Notes: a model not told the origin generated them from the sequence alone. Counted from the stretch's first letter, positions 25,991-34,856 are shown. The stretch is DNA of 64,000 nt from Hymenobacter siberiensis (GCF_018967845.1 NZ_JAHLZZ010000001.1:1302001-1366000); one strand, 5' to 3'. Numbers and translations: made by a program.

Positions 25991-26548
25991 ATGAATGTGC
26001 CGGAGTATTATGAGCGTAACCTGCCTCATCGGCTGGCGGGCTCGTTGCCGCTGGAGGTGATAGCGCGGTTGAAGGCCGAAGCCGCCGCACCTCCCGATAT
26101 ACCAGCTGACTACGCGGCGCAAAGGCGGTACTTCGGCCGCTTTGATGCCTTTCTCGACCAAGCTACTACCGGCCCCACCTGGCTGCGGGTGCCAGCCATA
26201 GCAGCCCTGGTGGCCGAGGCCCTGCACCACCGGCACGGTACGGGCTATGAACTGGTGGCCTATTGCATTATGCCCAATCATGTGCACGCGGTAGTGGCGC
26301 TGCCCGACGATGCGCCTCCGCTGTTGCGCACCCTGCAATCATTGAAAGCCAATACTGCTATTCTCGCCAACCGCCATTTGCAGCGCACGGGGCCATTTTA
26401 GCAGCGTAAAACCTGCGACCACATCGTGCGCAGTGCCGAAGAGGGCCGCCGCATCGTGGCCTACGTGCTGAACAACCCCGTGAAAGCCGGTTGGGTCACG
26501 AGCTGGGACCAGTGGCCCCACACCTACTGGAACCCCGACCATCAGTAG
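25991..26548 (+). pseudogene. REP-associated tyrosine transposase (RAYT, Y1/HUH family), inactive
   Basis: A 185-codon frame of the TnpA_REP type, a relative of IS200/IS605 transposases thought to move REP palindromes as single-stranded DNA. The HUH motif is intact in YCIMPNHVHAVV, and the C-terminus has DHIVRSAEEGRRIVAYVLNN and NPVKAGWV. Two lesions are visible. The helix that normally carries the catalytic tyrosine (usually SLK-x-Y-T-A) reads SLKANTA, so Tyr is Asn, a one-base change. The Trp expected after RTGPF is TAG at 26399-26401, again one base. The frame continues unbroken to TAG at 26546-26548. It is flanked on both sides by family A palindromes, its presumed substrates. Confidence 0.9.
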
Positions 26549-26558
26549 TTGGTGTAGT

Positions 26559-26634
26559 TGCGAAGCGGCGCTTCGCATCCCGGCATTGCGCAGTGGTACC
26601 CCGCCGCCCGGCATTGCGAAGCATCGTTTTGCAA
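26559..26634. repeat. REP-like palindromes downstream of the RAYT gene
   Basis: One good copy at 26559-26577 (tgcgaagcggcgcttcgca) and a diverged one at about 26612-26634 (ttgcgaagcatcgttttgca). Between them cccggcattgcg occurs twice as a direct repeat (26577-26590 and 26607-26618 region). The diverged copy adjoins the stop codon of the histidine kinase gene. Confidence 0.75.
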
Positions 26635-29394
26635 CTACACTTTGGGCAGGGCGGCCAGCACTTCGGTAAGGCCGGTGGCCAGGGCCAGGGTGGCTTCCCG
26701 TCGGGCGGCATCGGGGCCGGTTTTGCTCTCCAGAATTTCCATCCAGGGCACCAGTGTGTTGGCCCCGATTAGCTTGAGCGACGGCCGCAGCTTGTGGGCC
26801 ACGGCGGCGGCGTAATGCCAGTCGGAGGCGGCCAGGGCGGCGTGCAGGTCGGCCACGCTGCCGGGGGTATTGGTGTGGAAGGAGGCTAGAATCCGGTTGA
26901 TGAACGTGGTGTTGCCGTGGGCTGTCTGGTGCAGCAGGGCCAGGTCGAATAGCGATGTGGGCGCGGCTGTGGGTGGGAGTGGGAGTGGGAGTGGGGCGGC
27001 CGTCGGGGCAGCCGCCGCAGGCTTCACGTCTACCAGCGGGGCGGGCACCCCGGCAATGAGCGAGGCCAGCTTGCTCAGCAGTTCGGCTTCGTCGAAGGGC
27101 TTGGGCAGGGTGTCGTTCATGCCGGCGGCGGAGTATTTCTCGGCATCGGCCCGGAAGGCGTTGGCCGTGAGGGCCAGGATGGGCGTGGCCGCCCGCCGGG
27201 TATCGGCGTGCGCCCGGATGCGGGCGGTGGCCTCGAGGCCGTTCATGCCGGGCATCTGAATGTCCATAAGGATGACGTCGTAGTAGTTCAGCTCAAATAG
27301 CTCTAGGGCTTCAATGCCACTGGCGGCTTCATCTACTGCCACGCCGTGGGCTTCCAGCAGCAGCTGGGCTACTTCGCGGTTCACGGCATTGTCTTCCACC
27401 AGCAGCACGCGGGCACCGCGCACGGCTGCTTCCTGCATCGGGGTCAGGGTGGGCAGGGCCATCTGCCGGGCTTCGGCGTTGGCCTTGGGCAGCGTGATGC
27501 GGAAGGCGAAGGAGCTGCCCTTGCCGGACTCGCTTTGCACCGTGAGCTGCCCGCCCATCTGGGCCACCAGGGCCCGGCTGATGCTCAGGCCAAGGCCCGT
27601 TCCGCCAAACTGCCGGGTGGTATCGGCATAAGCCTGGGTGAATTCCTGAAAAATGCTGTCCAGCTTATCCGGGGCAATGCCGATGCCGGTATCCGTCACC
27701 CGAAACTCGGTGGTGAGGGTGTCCTCGGTTTCGCTCACATAGTAGCCGCCTATTGTCACGGTGCCGCCCGCCGGCGTAAACTTGATGGCGTTGGAAACGA
27801 GGTTGATGAGTACCTGGTTGAGGCGGTAGGAGTCGCCGAGCACCCAGGGATGGAGGCAGGAGTCCTGCAGGCGCGTGCCCAGCACTCGAATGCCCTTCTC
27901 CTGGGCCTGAATGGTCAGCGGCTGGCAGGCACTGGCCATCGAGTCGCAAAGGTTGAAGGCCATTTGCTCCAGCTCCAGGTTGTCGGAGGTGATTTTGGCC
28001 ATGTCGAGCACGTCGTTCACCACGTTCAGCAAGTGCCGGCCCGAGTGCTGAATAACGGCGGTGTAGTTGCGCTGCTGCTCGTTGAGGCCGGTTTTGGCCA
28101 GCAGGCTGGTCATGCCCAGCACGCCGTTGAGGGGCGTGCGGATTTCGTGGCTCATGTTGGCCAGGAAGTTTTCGCGGGCCGTGGCGGCCGCTTCGGCCGC
28201 GTGCTGGGCGTTTTTCAGGGCCGATATATCGGTGCTCACGCCCAATACCTGGGCCGTGCCGTCGGCCATTACCAGCGGGCAGCGCACAGTTTGCAGCCAG
28301 CGTACTTCGCCGTTGGCCAAGGTAATGGATACCTGAGTGGTCAGTGGCTGGCCGGTGCGCAGCACTTCCTGGTCGGCCATTACCGAGGTCTGGATTTCTT
28401 CCTTACTCATACCCGCCTCCATGCTGGACGCGCCGGCAAGCTCCGTCATGTGGCGGCGCCAGAACTTCATTTCGGCGTTCTCGAAGACGGTGTGGCCCTC
28501 CGCATCGCGCACCCAGATGAGGTTGGGGTTGAGGTCGAGCACCAGGTTGGTGAACGACTGCTGGGCCAGTGCGGCCGCCTCACTCTCGCGGGTGCGGGCC
28601 TCGGCCTCCCGCAAAGTGGTAATGTCCAGGCCGTAGCACATCACTTGGCGCAGCACCTCATCGGCCCCGAATACGGGCTGGTAGTAGCATAGCCAGTGAT
28701 GGTGGGCGGTGGTGTTGGTGTCGGGCCAGCGTTCTTCCCAGCTCACGAGGGCACTGGTATTCACGGCCCGCTCAAACAGGCGGCGGCGGCGCACGGCCAA
28801 CTCTCCGGGCAGGCCTTTTCGGGCGCAGTGGTCGGCAAAAGTGCTGCCGATGCGGGCCTGGCGCTGGGCGGGGTCGGGCTCGGCGTAGGCATTCACATAG
28901 CGGTAGCGCTGGTTGGGGTCAAGCACCGTCACCACGGCCGGCAGGTGGGTCATCACCGATTCGTAGAATGAGTATTGCTCCCGCAGGCTTTCCTCGGCCT
29001 GCCGTTGCGCCGTGATGTCGGTGAGGTAGAGCATCGCGTAGTGATATTCTACCACGGGCACGGCCGACAGCAGGAAATGCTGGTCGTTAGCCATGATTTC
29101 GCGCTGCTGCACAGCTCCGGTGTGCAGGGCGCTGGTGGTGGCCTGCACCAGCAACGGCCGCAGCCGCGACGGCCCGGTGGTTTCCAGTTCGCGGGCCATG
29201 AAGCCGGCGGCCGGGTTGGCATACAGCAGCTGACCCGTGGCACTCACCCGCAGAATGGGGTTGGGGTTAAGCTCGGGGATGTGGCTTAGCGCGAGCAAGG
29301 CCGGCAGCTGCGCTTCGGCCTGCTCGCGGCGGGCGCGCTCGGCCATCAGCAGCTCCCGGAGTTCGGCGGGGTCGGTGGGAAGTTCGGTTTTCAT
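26635..29394 (-). CDS. Hybrid histidine kinase with PAS domains, receiver and HPt
   Basis: A 919-residue cytoplasmic multi-step phosphorelay sensor without membrane segments. Order: three PAS-like domains (about 35-130, 140-265, 280-400), HisKA with the phosphorylated His416 in NMSHEIRTPLNGVLGM, HATPase with N-box NLVSNAIKFT and G-boxes DTGIGIAP and GGTGLGLSIS, receiver with Asp711 in VILMDIQMPGMNG, a Pro/Ala-rich linker, and HPt with His867 in AAVAHKLRPSLKLIGA. All phosphotransfer residues are present, so phosphate can pass His-Asp-His to a separate response regulator not found nearby. The start is taken at 29394 (MKTELPTD) rather than 29424. The stop codon touches a REP element. Confidence 0.93.
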   Translation of the reverse strand: MKTELPTDPAELRELLMAERARREQAEAQLPALLALSHIPELNPNPILRVSATGQLLYANPAAGFMARELETTGPSRLRPLLVQATTSALHTGAVQQREIMANDQHFLLSAVPVVEYHYAMLYLTDITAQRQAEESLREQYSFYESVMTHLPAVVTVLDPNQRYRYVNAYAEPDPAQRQARIGSTFADHCARKGLPGELAVRRRRLFERAVNTSALVSWEERWPDTNTTAHHHWLCYYQPVFGADEVLRQVMCYGLDITTLREAEARTRESEAAALAQQSFTNLVLDLNPNLIWVRDAEGHTVFENAEMKFWRRHMTELAGASSMEAGMSKEEIQTSVMADQEVLRTGQPLTTQVSITLANGEVRWLQTVRCPLVMADGTAQVLGVSTDISALKNAQHAAEAAATARENFLANMSHEIRTPLNGVLGMTSLLAKTGLNEQQRNYTAVIQHSGRHLLNVVNDVLDMAKITSDNLELEQMAFNLCDSMASACQPLTIQAQEKGIRVLGTRLQDSCLHPWVLGDSYRLNQVLINLVSNAIKFTPAGGTVTIGGYYVSETEDTLTTEFRVTDTGIGIAPDKLDSIFQEFTQAYADTTRQFGGTGLGLSISRALVAQMGGQLTVQSESGKGSSFAFRITLPKANAEARQMALPTLTPMQEAAVRGARVLLVEDNAVNREVAQLLLEAHGVAVDEAASGIEALELFELNYYDVILMDIQMPGMNGLEATARIRAHADTRRAATPILALTANAFRADAEKYSAAGMNDTLPKPFDEAELLSKLASLIAGVPAPLVDVKPAAAAPTAAPLPLPLPPTAAPTSLFDLALLHQTAHGNTTFINRILASFHTNTPGSVADLHAALAASDWHYAAAVAHKLRPSLKLIGANTLVPWMEILESKTGPDAARREATLALATGLTEVLAALPKV

Positions 29395-29522
29395 TAGCAG
29401 AAGCGAAGCGGCGACATCTGGCAATGTACTGTCGCCTGGACAGGGAAGCCCAATCCTGACTGGAAAGTTGCGTCAGGCCACTTGTTTCGTGCTTCTGATT
29501 GGCTGCTCCGAAGTTGATTAGA

Positions 29523-29642
29523 GCAGTTTCGCAGTCAAATGTACAGCCGAGCCGTAGCGTGGACTTTTAGTCCGCGAGCTACTGAGCTTGTTTCACTCGC
29601 GGACTAAAAGTCCGCGCTACTGTACAGCAACTCCGAAACTGC
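29523..29642. repeat. Palindromic repeat pair, family B, with nested inverted flanks
   Basis: Core units at 29554-29579 and 29596-29620 are inverted copies of a tccgcgg/gacttttagtccgcg element. Outer inverted pairs are tgtacag / ctgtaca (29540-29546, 29620-29626) and gcagtttcg / cgaaactgc (29523-29531, 29634-29642). It lies between the kinase 5' side and the rpoN 3' end. Confidence 0.85.
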
Positions 29643-29655
29643 ACTATTTGCTGAT

Positions 29656-31242
29656 TTACAGCTCCTTGCGCAGACGGGCCACCGGAATGTTGAGCTGCTC
29701 GCGGTACTTGGCCACCGTGCGGCGGGCAATGTTGTAGCCCCGGGCGTTGAGCATTTTTTCCAGCTTGTCGTCGCTCAGCGGGCGCTCCTTGCTCTCCTTG
29801 CCGATGAGGTCTTTCAGGATGCTCTTCACCTCGCGGCTGCTGGCGTCCTCGCCCGAGTCGGTGGCAATGCCCTCGGAGAAGAAGTATTTCAACGGATAAA
29901 TGCCGAACTCCGTCTGGATGGATTTCGAGTTCGCCACCCGGCTCACCGTCGAAATATCCATGCTAATCATCTGGGCAATATCCTTCAGAATCATGGGCTT
30001 GAGCTTGCTCTCGTCGCCTTCCACGAAGAACTCGCGCTGCAGCTCCACAATGGCGTTCATGGTGCGCAGCAACGTGTTCTGCCGCTGCCGGATGGCGTCG
30101 ATAAACCACTTGGCCGAGTCCAGTTTCTGCTTCACGAAGGTAACGGCCTCCTTCATCTTGGTGTCCTTCTTGGCCGCCTTGTCGTAGGTCCGGAACATCT
30201 CGGTGTAGGTCGGGCTCACGCGCAGCTCGGGAGCGTTGCGGGCGTTCAGGGTCAGGTTGAACACGCCGTTATCGTTGGTCAGGATGAAGTCCGGCATCAG
30301 GTACTGCGTCTTGCCCAGGCCGCTGGGGCCACTGCCGCCCGGCTTGGGGTTCAGCTTCAGAATCACGTTGATGGCCTCCTTCAGCTCGTCCTCCTCCAGG
30401 TCCAGCTTTTGCTGAATACGGGCGTAGTGCTTCTTGCTGAACTCCTCAAACGTATCGGTCAGTATCCGCTCGGCGTTCACGGTACTTTCGTCCTGCGGGC
30501 GGCGCTCCAGTTGCAACAGCAGGCACTCGGGCAGGTCGCGGGCCGCAATGCCGGGCGGGTCGAAGCCGTGCACCACGCGCAGCACGGCCTCAATCTCGGC
30601 CACGGTCACCTCCAGGTTCTGCGAAAAAGCCAGGTCGTTGGCAATGGCCGAAAGGTCGCGCCGGATGTAGCCGTCGCCGTCAATCGAGCCGATGAGCTGC
30701 TGGCCAATGGCCTCCTGGCGCTCATCCAAATCGGCAAAGTGCAGTTGGTCAAGCAGCGAATCCAGGAGCGAGCCGCTGGTGTCGGCCAGGGGGGTGTCGC
30801 GCTCCTCTTCCTCGCCGGGGCCATCGCCCTGCATCTTGTAGCCCGCTATTTCGTCGTCGTTGAGGTAGTCGCTCAGGTCGAGGTCGGTGTTGTCGGGGGC
30901 GGCTTCGCTGTCCACCGGGCCTTCGTCCTTGGGCATTATTTCGGGCTCGGGCATTTCGTTGGCCATCTCCGATTCGCTGCCGCTGCGGTCATCAAAGTCT
31001 TCATCCAGCGTATTCTCGTCGTTGTCGAGGCTGGCGTCCGGGTCGTCCGAATCGTCGCTGTCGTCGCGCTCCATTTCTTCGGTGTCGTCGGGCTCGTCTT
31101 CTTCCAGGGCCGGGTTCACCTCCATTTCCTCCTTGATGCGCGTCTCCAGCTCCGCCGTAGGAATCTGCAGCAGCTTGATAAACTGAATCTGCTGCGGGCT
31201 AAGCTTTTGCGAAAGGAGCTGTTTGAGGTCGAGGCGTTGCAT
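29656..31242 (-). CDS. rpoN: RNA polymerase sigma-54 factor
   Basis: A 528-residue sigma factor that directs RNA polymerase to -24/-12 promoters and needs an AAA+ activator to open them. Region I is Gln/Leu-rich (LKQLLSQKLSPQQIQFIKLLQIP), region II is a very acidic stretch (residues about 48-140, dominated by Asp and Glu), the core-binding region follows, and the C-terminus has a helix-turn-helix (DISTVSRVANSKSIQTEFG) and the RpoN box ARRTVAKYRE at about 510-519. No activator gene or convincing -24/-12 promoter was seen in the window. A -7-like box TACTTTCG ends 5 nt before the ATG. Confidence 0.96.
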   Translation of the reverse strand: MQRLDLKQLLSQKLSPQQIQFIKLLQIPTAELETRIKEEMEVNPALEEDEPDDTEEMERDDSDDSDDPDASLDNDENTLDEDFDDRSGSESEMANEMPEPEIMPKDEGPVDSEAAPDNTDLDLSDYLNDDEIAGYKMQGDGPGEEEERDTPLADTSGSLLDSLLDQLHFADLDERQEAIGQQLIGSIDGDGYIRRDLSAIANDLAFSQNLEVTVAEIEAVLRVVHGFDPPGIAARDLPECLLLQLERRPQDESTVNAERILTDTFEEFSKKHYARIQQKLDLEEDELKEAINVILKLNPKPGGSGPSGLGKTQYLMPDFILTNDNGVFNLTLNARNAPELRVSPTYTEMFRTYDKAAKKDTKMKEAVTFVKQKLDSAKWFIDAIRQRQNTLLRTMNAIVELQREFFVEGDESKLKPMILKDIAQMISMDISTVSRVANSKSIQTEFGIYPLKYFFSEGIATDSGEDASSREVKSILKDLIGKESKERPLSDDKLEKMLNARGYNIARRTVAKYREQLNIPVARLRKEL

Positions 31243-31247
31243 AATGA

Positions 31248-31255
31248 CGAAAGTA
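31248..31255 (-). promoter_or_regulatory. Putative -7 box five bases before rpoN
   Basis: TACTTTCG on the minus strand (31255 to 31248), 5 nt before the ATG at 31242; same arrangement as ribD and prmC. Confidence 0.5.
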
Positions 31256-31318
31256 CGGAAAGGCGGGGGCGGAGGTGAGTTCTACTAAACTTTGGCATGA
31301 AAAGTTGGTGGGCCGTGA

Positions 31319-31444
31319 GCTTTAGCCGAAGTACCGTAAGCTTTCGCTGGCGATGAGCGCAGCGAATAAGGACGGCCGCACCGTTCAACGATTTTACTCG
31401 CTACGCTCGTCGCAAGCGAAAGCTTACGGTACTTCGGCCAAAGC
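31319..31444. repeat. Long hairpin element between rpoN and asnS
   Basis: Outer arms 31319-31348 and 31415-31444 pair over 30 nt with one mismatch (core gtaccgtaagctttcgct / agcgaaagcttacggtac). Inner segments gcgatgagcgcagcgaata and its diverged complement also pair, so the whole 126 nt can fold into one hairpin. Two further aaagcttgcg words follow at 31441 and 31461. Confidence 0.85.
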
Positions 31445-31479
31445 TTGCGATAATTCCACTAAAGCTTGCGGTACATTCC

Positions 31480-31487
31480 TACCTTTG
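31480..31487 (+). promoter_or_regulatory. Putative -7 box for asnS
   Basis: TACCTTTG, 29 nt before the chosen ATG at 31517. Its position makes the upstream in-frame start at 31466 impossible for this transcript. Confidence 0.55.
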
Positions 31488-31516
31488 ACGTCTTACACTC
31501 CGCTTCCCCGCAAGTT

Positions 31517-32911
31517 ATGTCCCTCAAACGGTCCACCGTCAAAGAACTCCTGGCCAGCCAGGACCTCGACCGCGAAGTCCTGGTTAAAGGCTGGGTTCGC
31601 TCCCGCCGCGGCAACAAATACGTGCAGTTCATCATCGTGAACGACGGCTCCACCATCCACACCATTCAGGCCGTGGCCGCCGCCGAGAATTTCCCCGAGG
31701 AAACCCTCAAGGACGTGGGCAACGGCGCGGCCGTGGCCATTCGCGGCACGCTGGTGGCCTCGCAGGGCAAGGGCCAGGCGGTGGAGATTCAGGCCACCGA
31801 AATCACGGTGCTGGGCGCGGCCGATGCCGAAGCCTACCCGCTGCAGAAGAAAGCCACCTCGCTGGAACACCTGCGCGATATCGCCCATTTGCGCCCCCGC
31901 ACCAACACGTTTGGCGCGGTGCTGCGCATCCGGCACGCGCTGGCCTTCGCTGTGCACCAGTATTTCAACGACCACGGCTTCTACTACGTCCACACGCCCA
32001 TCATCACCGGCTCCGATGCCGAGGGCGCGGGGCAGATGTTCCGCGTGACCACGCTGCCGGCCGATAAGCCGCCGCTGGCCGAGGACGGCTCGGTAGACTA
32101 CACCCAGGACTTCTTCGGCAAGCAGACCAACCTCACCGTATCGGGCCAGCTCGAAGGCGAGCTGGCCGCCATGGCGCTGGGCAGCATCTACACATTCGGC
32201 CCTACCTTCCGGGCCGAGAACTCCAACACCGCCCGCCACCTGGCCGAGTTCTGGATGATTGAGCCCGAAGTGGCCTTCAACGAGCTCGAAGAAAATATGG
32301 ACCTGGCCGAAGATTTCCTCCAGAGCCTGGTGAAGTACGCGCTGGCCAACTGCGCCGACGACCTCGCCTTCCTCAACGAGCAGTACGACAAGGAGCTGCT
32401 CACCCGCCTCAACTTCGTGGTGGATAATGCCTTCCAGCGACTCACCTACACCGAGGCTGTCGAAATCCTGAAATCGGCCAAGCAGAAGTTTGAGTTCCCC
32501 GTGGATTGGGGCACCGATTTGCAGTCGGAGCACGAGCGTTACCTCGTCGAGAAGCACTTCAAGAAGCCCGTCATCCTGACCAATTATCCGAAGGAAATCA
32601 AGGCCTTCTACATGAAACTGGATGACGATGGCCGCACCGTGCGCGCCATGGACGTGCTGTTTCCCGGCATCGGCGAAATCATCGGCGGCTCGCAGCGCGA
32701 GGAGGACTACACCAAGCTCACCACCCGCATGGCTGAGATGCACGTACCCACCGAAGACCTGGACTGGTACCTCGATACCCGCCGCTTCGGCACCGCGCCG
32801 CACGCCGGCTTCGGCCTGGGCTTCGAGCGCCTGGTGCTGTTCGTGACAGGCATGAGCAACATCCGCGACGTGATTCCCTTCCCGCGCTACCCCAAGAACG
32901 CGGCGTTTTAA
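31517..32911 (+). CDS. asnS: Asparaginyl-tRNA synthetase
   Basis: A 464-residue class IIb synthetase that charges tRNA-Asn. The N-terminal OB-fold anticodon domain ([24 protein letters not shown]) is followed by the class II core with motif 1 around [25 protein letters not shown], motif 2 at [25 protein letters not shown], and motif 3 at [38 protein letters not shown] and the Asn-type signature [10 protein letters not shown] support AsnS rather than AspS. Start at 31517 ([12 protein letters not shown]) because the promoter box lies between it and the upstream start. A terminator follows. Confidence 0.96.
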   Translation: MSLKRSTVKELLASQDLDREVLVKGWVRSRRGNKYVQFIIVNDGSTIHTIQAVAAAENFPEETLKDVGNGAAVAIRGTLVASQGKGQAVEIQATEITVLGAADAEAYPLQKKATSLEHLRDIAHLRPRTNTFGAVLRIRHALAFAVHQYFNDHGFYYVHTPIITGSDAEGAGQMFRVTTLPADKPPLAEDGSVDYTQDFFGKQTNLTVSGQLEGELAAMALGSIYTFGPTFRAENSNTARHLAEFWMIEPEVAFNELEENMDLAEDFLQSLVKYALANCADDLAFLNEQYDKELLTRLNFVVDNAFQRLTYTEAVEILKSAKQKFEFPVDWGTDLQSEHERYLVEKHFKKPVILTNYPKEIKAFYMKLDDDGRTVRAMDVLFPGIGEIIGGSQREEDYTKLTTRMAEMHVPTEDLDWYLDTRRFGTAPHAGFGLGFERLVLFVTGMSNIRDVIPFPRYPKNAAF

Positions 32912-32938
32912 CCTCCACGCTCCACTATTCGATTGCAG

Positions 32939-32968
32939 AAAAGCGCCTCCGCCGGGGGCGCTTTTTTT
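32939..32968 (+). terminator. Terminator of asnS
   Basis: Hairpin aaaagcgcc ... gggcgctttt followed by a T-run, 28 nt after the stop codon. Confidence 0.8.
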
Positions 32969-33029
32969 GTGCGTGCTTAACCCTGCCGGCCCGCTGTCCG
33001 TTGCTACTTAGCACCAACCTCTTGCCCCT

Positions 33030-34667
33030 ATGCTTCCCGAAATCGACCTCACCGACTCCGCCAGTCTGCCCGAAGGCGGCCTCAAATCCTTTCCCACGCC
33101 CAATGACGGCCCCCAGGTACTGCTCACCCGTCAGCAGGGCCGCGTCCACGCCTTTGCCGCGCACTGTCCGCACTACGGCGCGCCGCTCGAGAAGGGCCGG
33201 GTAGTGGGAGGGAAGCTGATTTGCCCTTGGCACCACGCCTGTTTCAAACTCGAGAGCGGCCACCTCTGCGAGCCGCCCGCTCTCGACGACCTGCCCGCCT
33301 TCGCCGTGCGCGAGGCCGACGGCCGCATCTGGGTGCAGCTGCCCGACAGCCCACCCGCCAGCACCGAGAAGCCCGCCGCTACTCCCACCGCCGAAGTAGG
33401 CGGCACCCCTCCCGCCGCCCTAGCCCAAGCGCCCGTCGATGCCCGCACCTTGGTCATCATCGGCGGCGGGGCGGCGGGCCAATACGCCGCCCAGACGCTG
33501 CGCCGCGAAGGATTTAAAGGACGCCTAGTCATGGTGTCGGCTGATGAAGCCGCACCCTACGACCGCACCAAGCTCAGCAAAGCCTACCTGGCCGGCAAGG
33601 CGAAACCTGCCGCGCTGCCGCTGCGCCAGCCCGAGTTCTACCAGCAGCAGCGCATTGAGCTCCTGACCAACACCCAGGCCACCGGCTTAGATCTGAAAAA
33701 GCAGGAAATCCACTTTGAAAACCACCCGCCGCTGCGCTACGACCAGCTGCTGCTGGCCCTCGGCGGCACGCCCAACACGCTGCCCAAGCTGCCGGGCCAC
33801 GACCTGCCCGGCGTGCACACCCTCCGCACCCAGGCCGATGCAGATGTCATTCTGGAAGCCACCAAGGAGGCAAAGCAGGTGGTCGTCATCGGCTCCAGCT
33901 TTATTGGCATGGAAGCCGCGAGCAGTCTCATCAGCGAAACGCGGCAGGTGACCGTGGTGGCGCAGGAAAAAGTGCCGTTTGAGCGGGTACTGGGGCCGGA
34001 AATCGGGCAGATGTTCCGCCAGCTGCACGAAGAGAAAAGCGTGCGGTTTGAAACCGAAGCCGAGGTAACGGCCCTGCTGGGCGAAGGCGGGCACGTAAGC
34101 GGCGTGCAGCTGAAATCGGGCAAAATTCTGCCCGCCGAGGCCGTGGTGCTGGGCGTGGGCGTGCGCCCGGCCACCGGGTTTCTGAAAGATGTTTTCGACC
34201 TTGGAAAAGACGGTAGCGTGCCGGTTGATGCGCAGCTGCGGGCCGCCGAAAACGTGTATGCCGCCGGTGATATCGCCCGCTTCCCGTTGGCGCCTGGTGG
34301 CGCGCCCACCCGCATCGAGCACTGGCGGCTGGCCCAGCAGCACGGCCATACTGCCGCCCGCAACATGCTGGGCCGGCAGGAAGCATTCACCGCCGCTCCG
34401 TTTTTCTGGACGCAGCAGTTTGGCAAGAGCCTGCGCTACGCCGGCCACGCCGAGCAGTGGGACGAAATCATATATCATGGTGTAGTAGCGCAGCAGAATT
34501 TCCTGGCGTTTTACGTGCAGGCGGGCCGCATCGTGGCCGTGGCCGGCATGGGCCGCGACACGGCGATGCTCTACATCACCGAGCTATTGGGCCGGAATGC
34601 AATGCCCAATCCGGCCAGCATCAGCCCCGAAACCGACTGGGCCACGTTGGACGAAAACGCGGAATAA
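33030..34667 (+). CDS. Rieske-domain FAD/NAD(P) oxidoreductase (AIF/ferredoxin reductase-like)
   Basis: A 545-residue fusion. Residues 1-105 form a Rieske [2Fe-2S] domain with the ligand motifs CPHYGAP and CPWHHACF (Cys-x-His and Cys-x2-His). A Pro/Ala-rich linker (about 108-135) leads to a pyridine-nucleotide-disulfide oxidoreductase with the FAD motif VIIGGGAAGQYAA at about 142, the NAD(P) motif VVIGSSFIGMEAAS at about 288 and the second FAD motif VYAAGDIARFP at about 410. It resembles AIFM3-type proteins and putidaredoxin reductases. Likely passes electrons from NAD(P)H through FAD to an iron-sulfur centre; the partner is unknown. It is a single-gene unit with its own terminator. Confidence 0.9.
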   Translation: MLPEIDLTDSASLPEGGLKSFPTPNDGPQVLLTRQQGRVHAFAAHCPHYGAPLEKGRVVGGKLICPWHHACFKLESGHLCEPPALDDLPAFAVREADGRIWVQLPDSPPASTEKPAATPTAEVGGTPPAALAQAPVDARTLVIIGGGAAGQYAAQTLRREGFKGRLVMVSADEAAPYDRTKLSKAYLAGKAKPAALPLRQPEFYQQQRIELLTNTQATGLDLKKQEIHFENHPPLRYDQLLLALGGTPNTLPKLPGHDLPGVHTLRTQADADVILEATKEAKQVVVIGSSFIGMEAASSLISETRQVTVVAQEKVPFERVLGPEIGQMFRQLHEEKSVRFETEAEVTALLGEGGHVSGVQLKSGKILPAEAVVLGVGVRPATGFLKDVFDLGKDGSVPVDAQLRAAENVYAAGDIARFPLAPGGAPTRIEHWRLAQQHGHTAARNMLGRQEAFTAAPFFWTQQFGKSLRYAGHAEQWDEIIYHGVVAQQNFLAFYVQAGRIVAVAGMGRDTAMLYITELLGRNAMPNPASISPETDWATLDENAE

Positions 34668-34682
34668 ACCCGGGCCCTCAAC

Positions 34683-34713
34683 AAAAAAGGCTGCCCATAT
34701 GGGCAGCCTTTTC
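34683..34713 (+). terminator. Terminator of the Rieske oxidoreductase gene
   Basis: aaaaaaggctgccc, loop atat, gggcagccttttct; 16 nt after the stop codon. Confidence 0.9.
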
Positions 34714-34726
34714 TAAATCTGGAGCC

Positions 34727-34768
34727 GTTGCTCCGGTCCGACCGCCTAGGCGGTCGGACCGGAGCAAC
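34727..34768. repeat. Perfect 42-bp palindrome
   Basis: Two 21-nt arms without loop, containing ggtccgaccgcctaggcggt at the centre (AvrII-type cctagg dyad). Not needed as a second terminator; it may be a mobile palindrome or a cruciform or protein-binding site. Confidence 0.8.
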
Positions 34769-34856
34769 TGTCTACTGTTCGATAGCCGTTAAATAAATCC
34801 GGGCAAGGACAAGCCACATGGGCAGCTTTCTTCGCTTCTGATGGCATCACATTCGC

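Noticed and set aside
6321..26401. Amber suppression as an explanation for TAG codons inside the pectate lyase, hydrolase and RAYT frames
   Set aside because: TAG is also the normal stop of several intact genes here (cdsA, the T9SS protein, lipoprotein 14226, proS), and two of the three genes carry other lesions, so general readthrough is unlikely. TGA in paralogue 3 is a different codon.
29656..31242. Sigma-54 promoters near rpoN or elsewhere in the window
   Set aside because: TGGCAC words were noticed, but none had a TTGC at the required spacing upstream of a gene.
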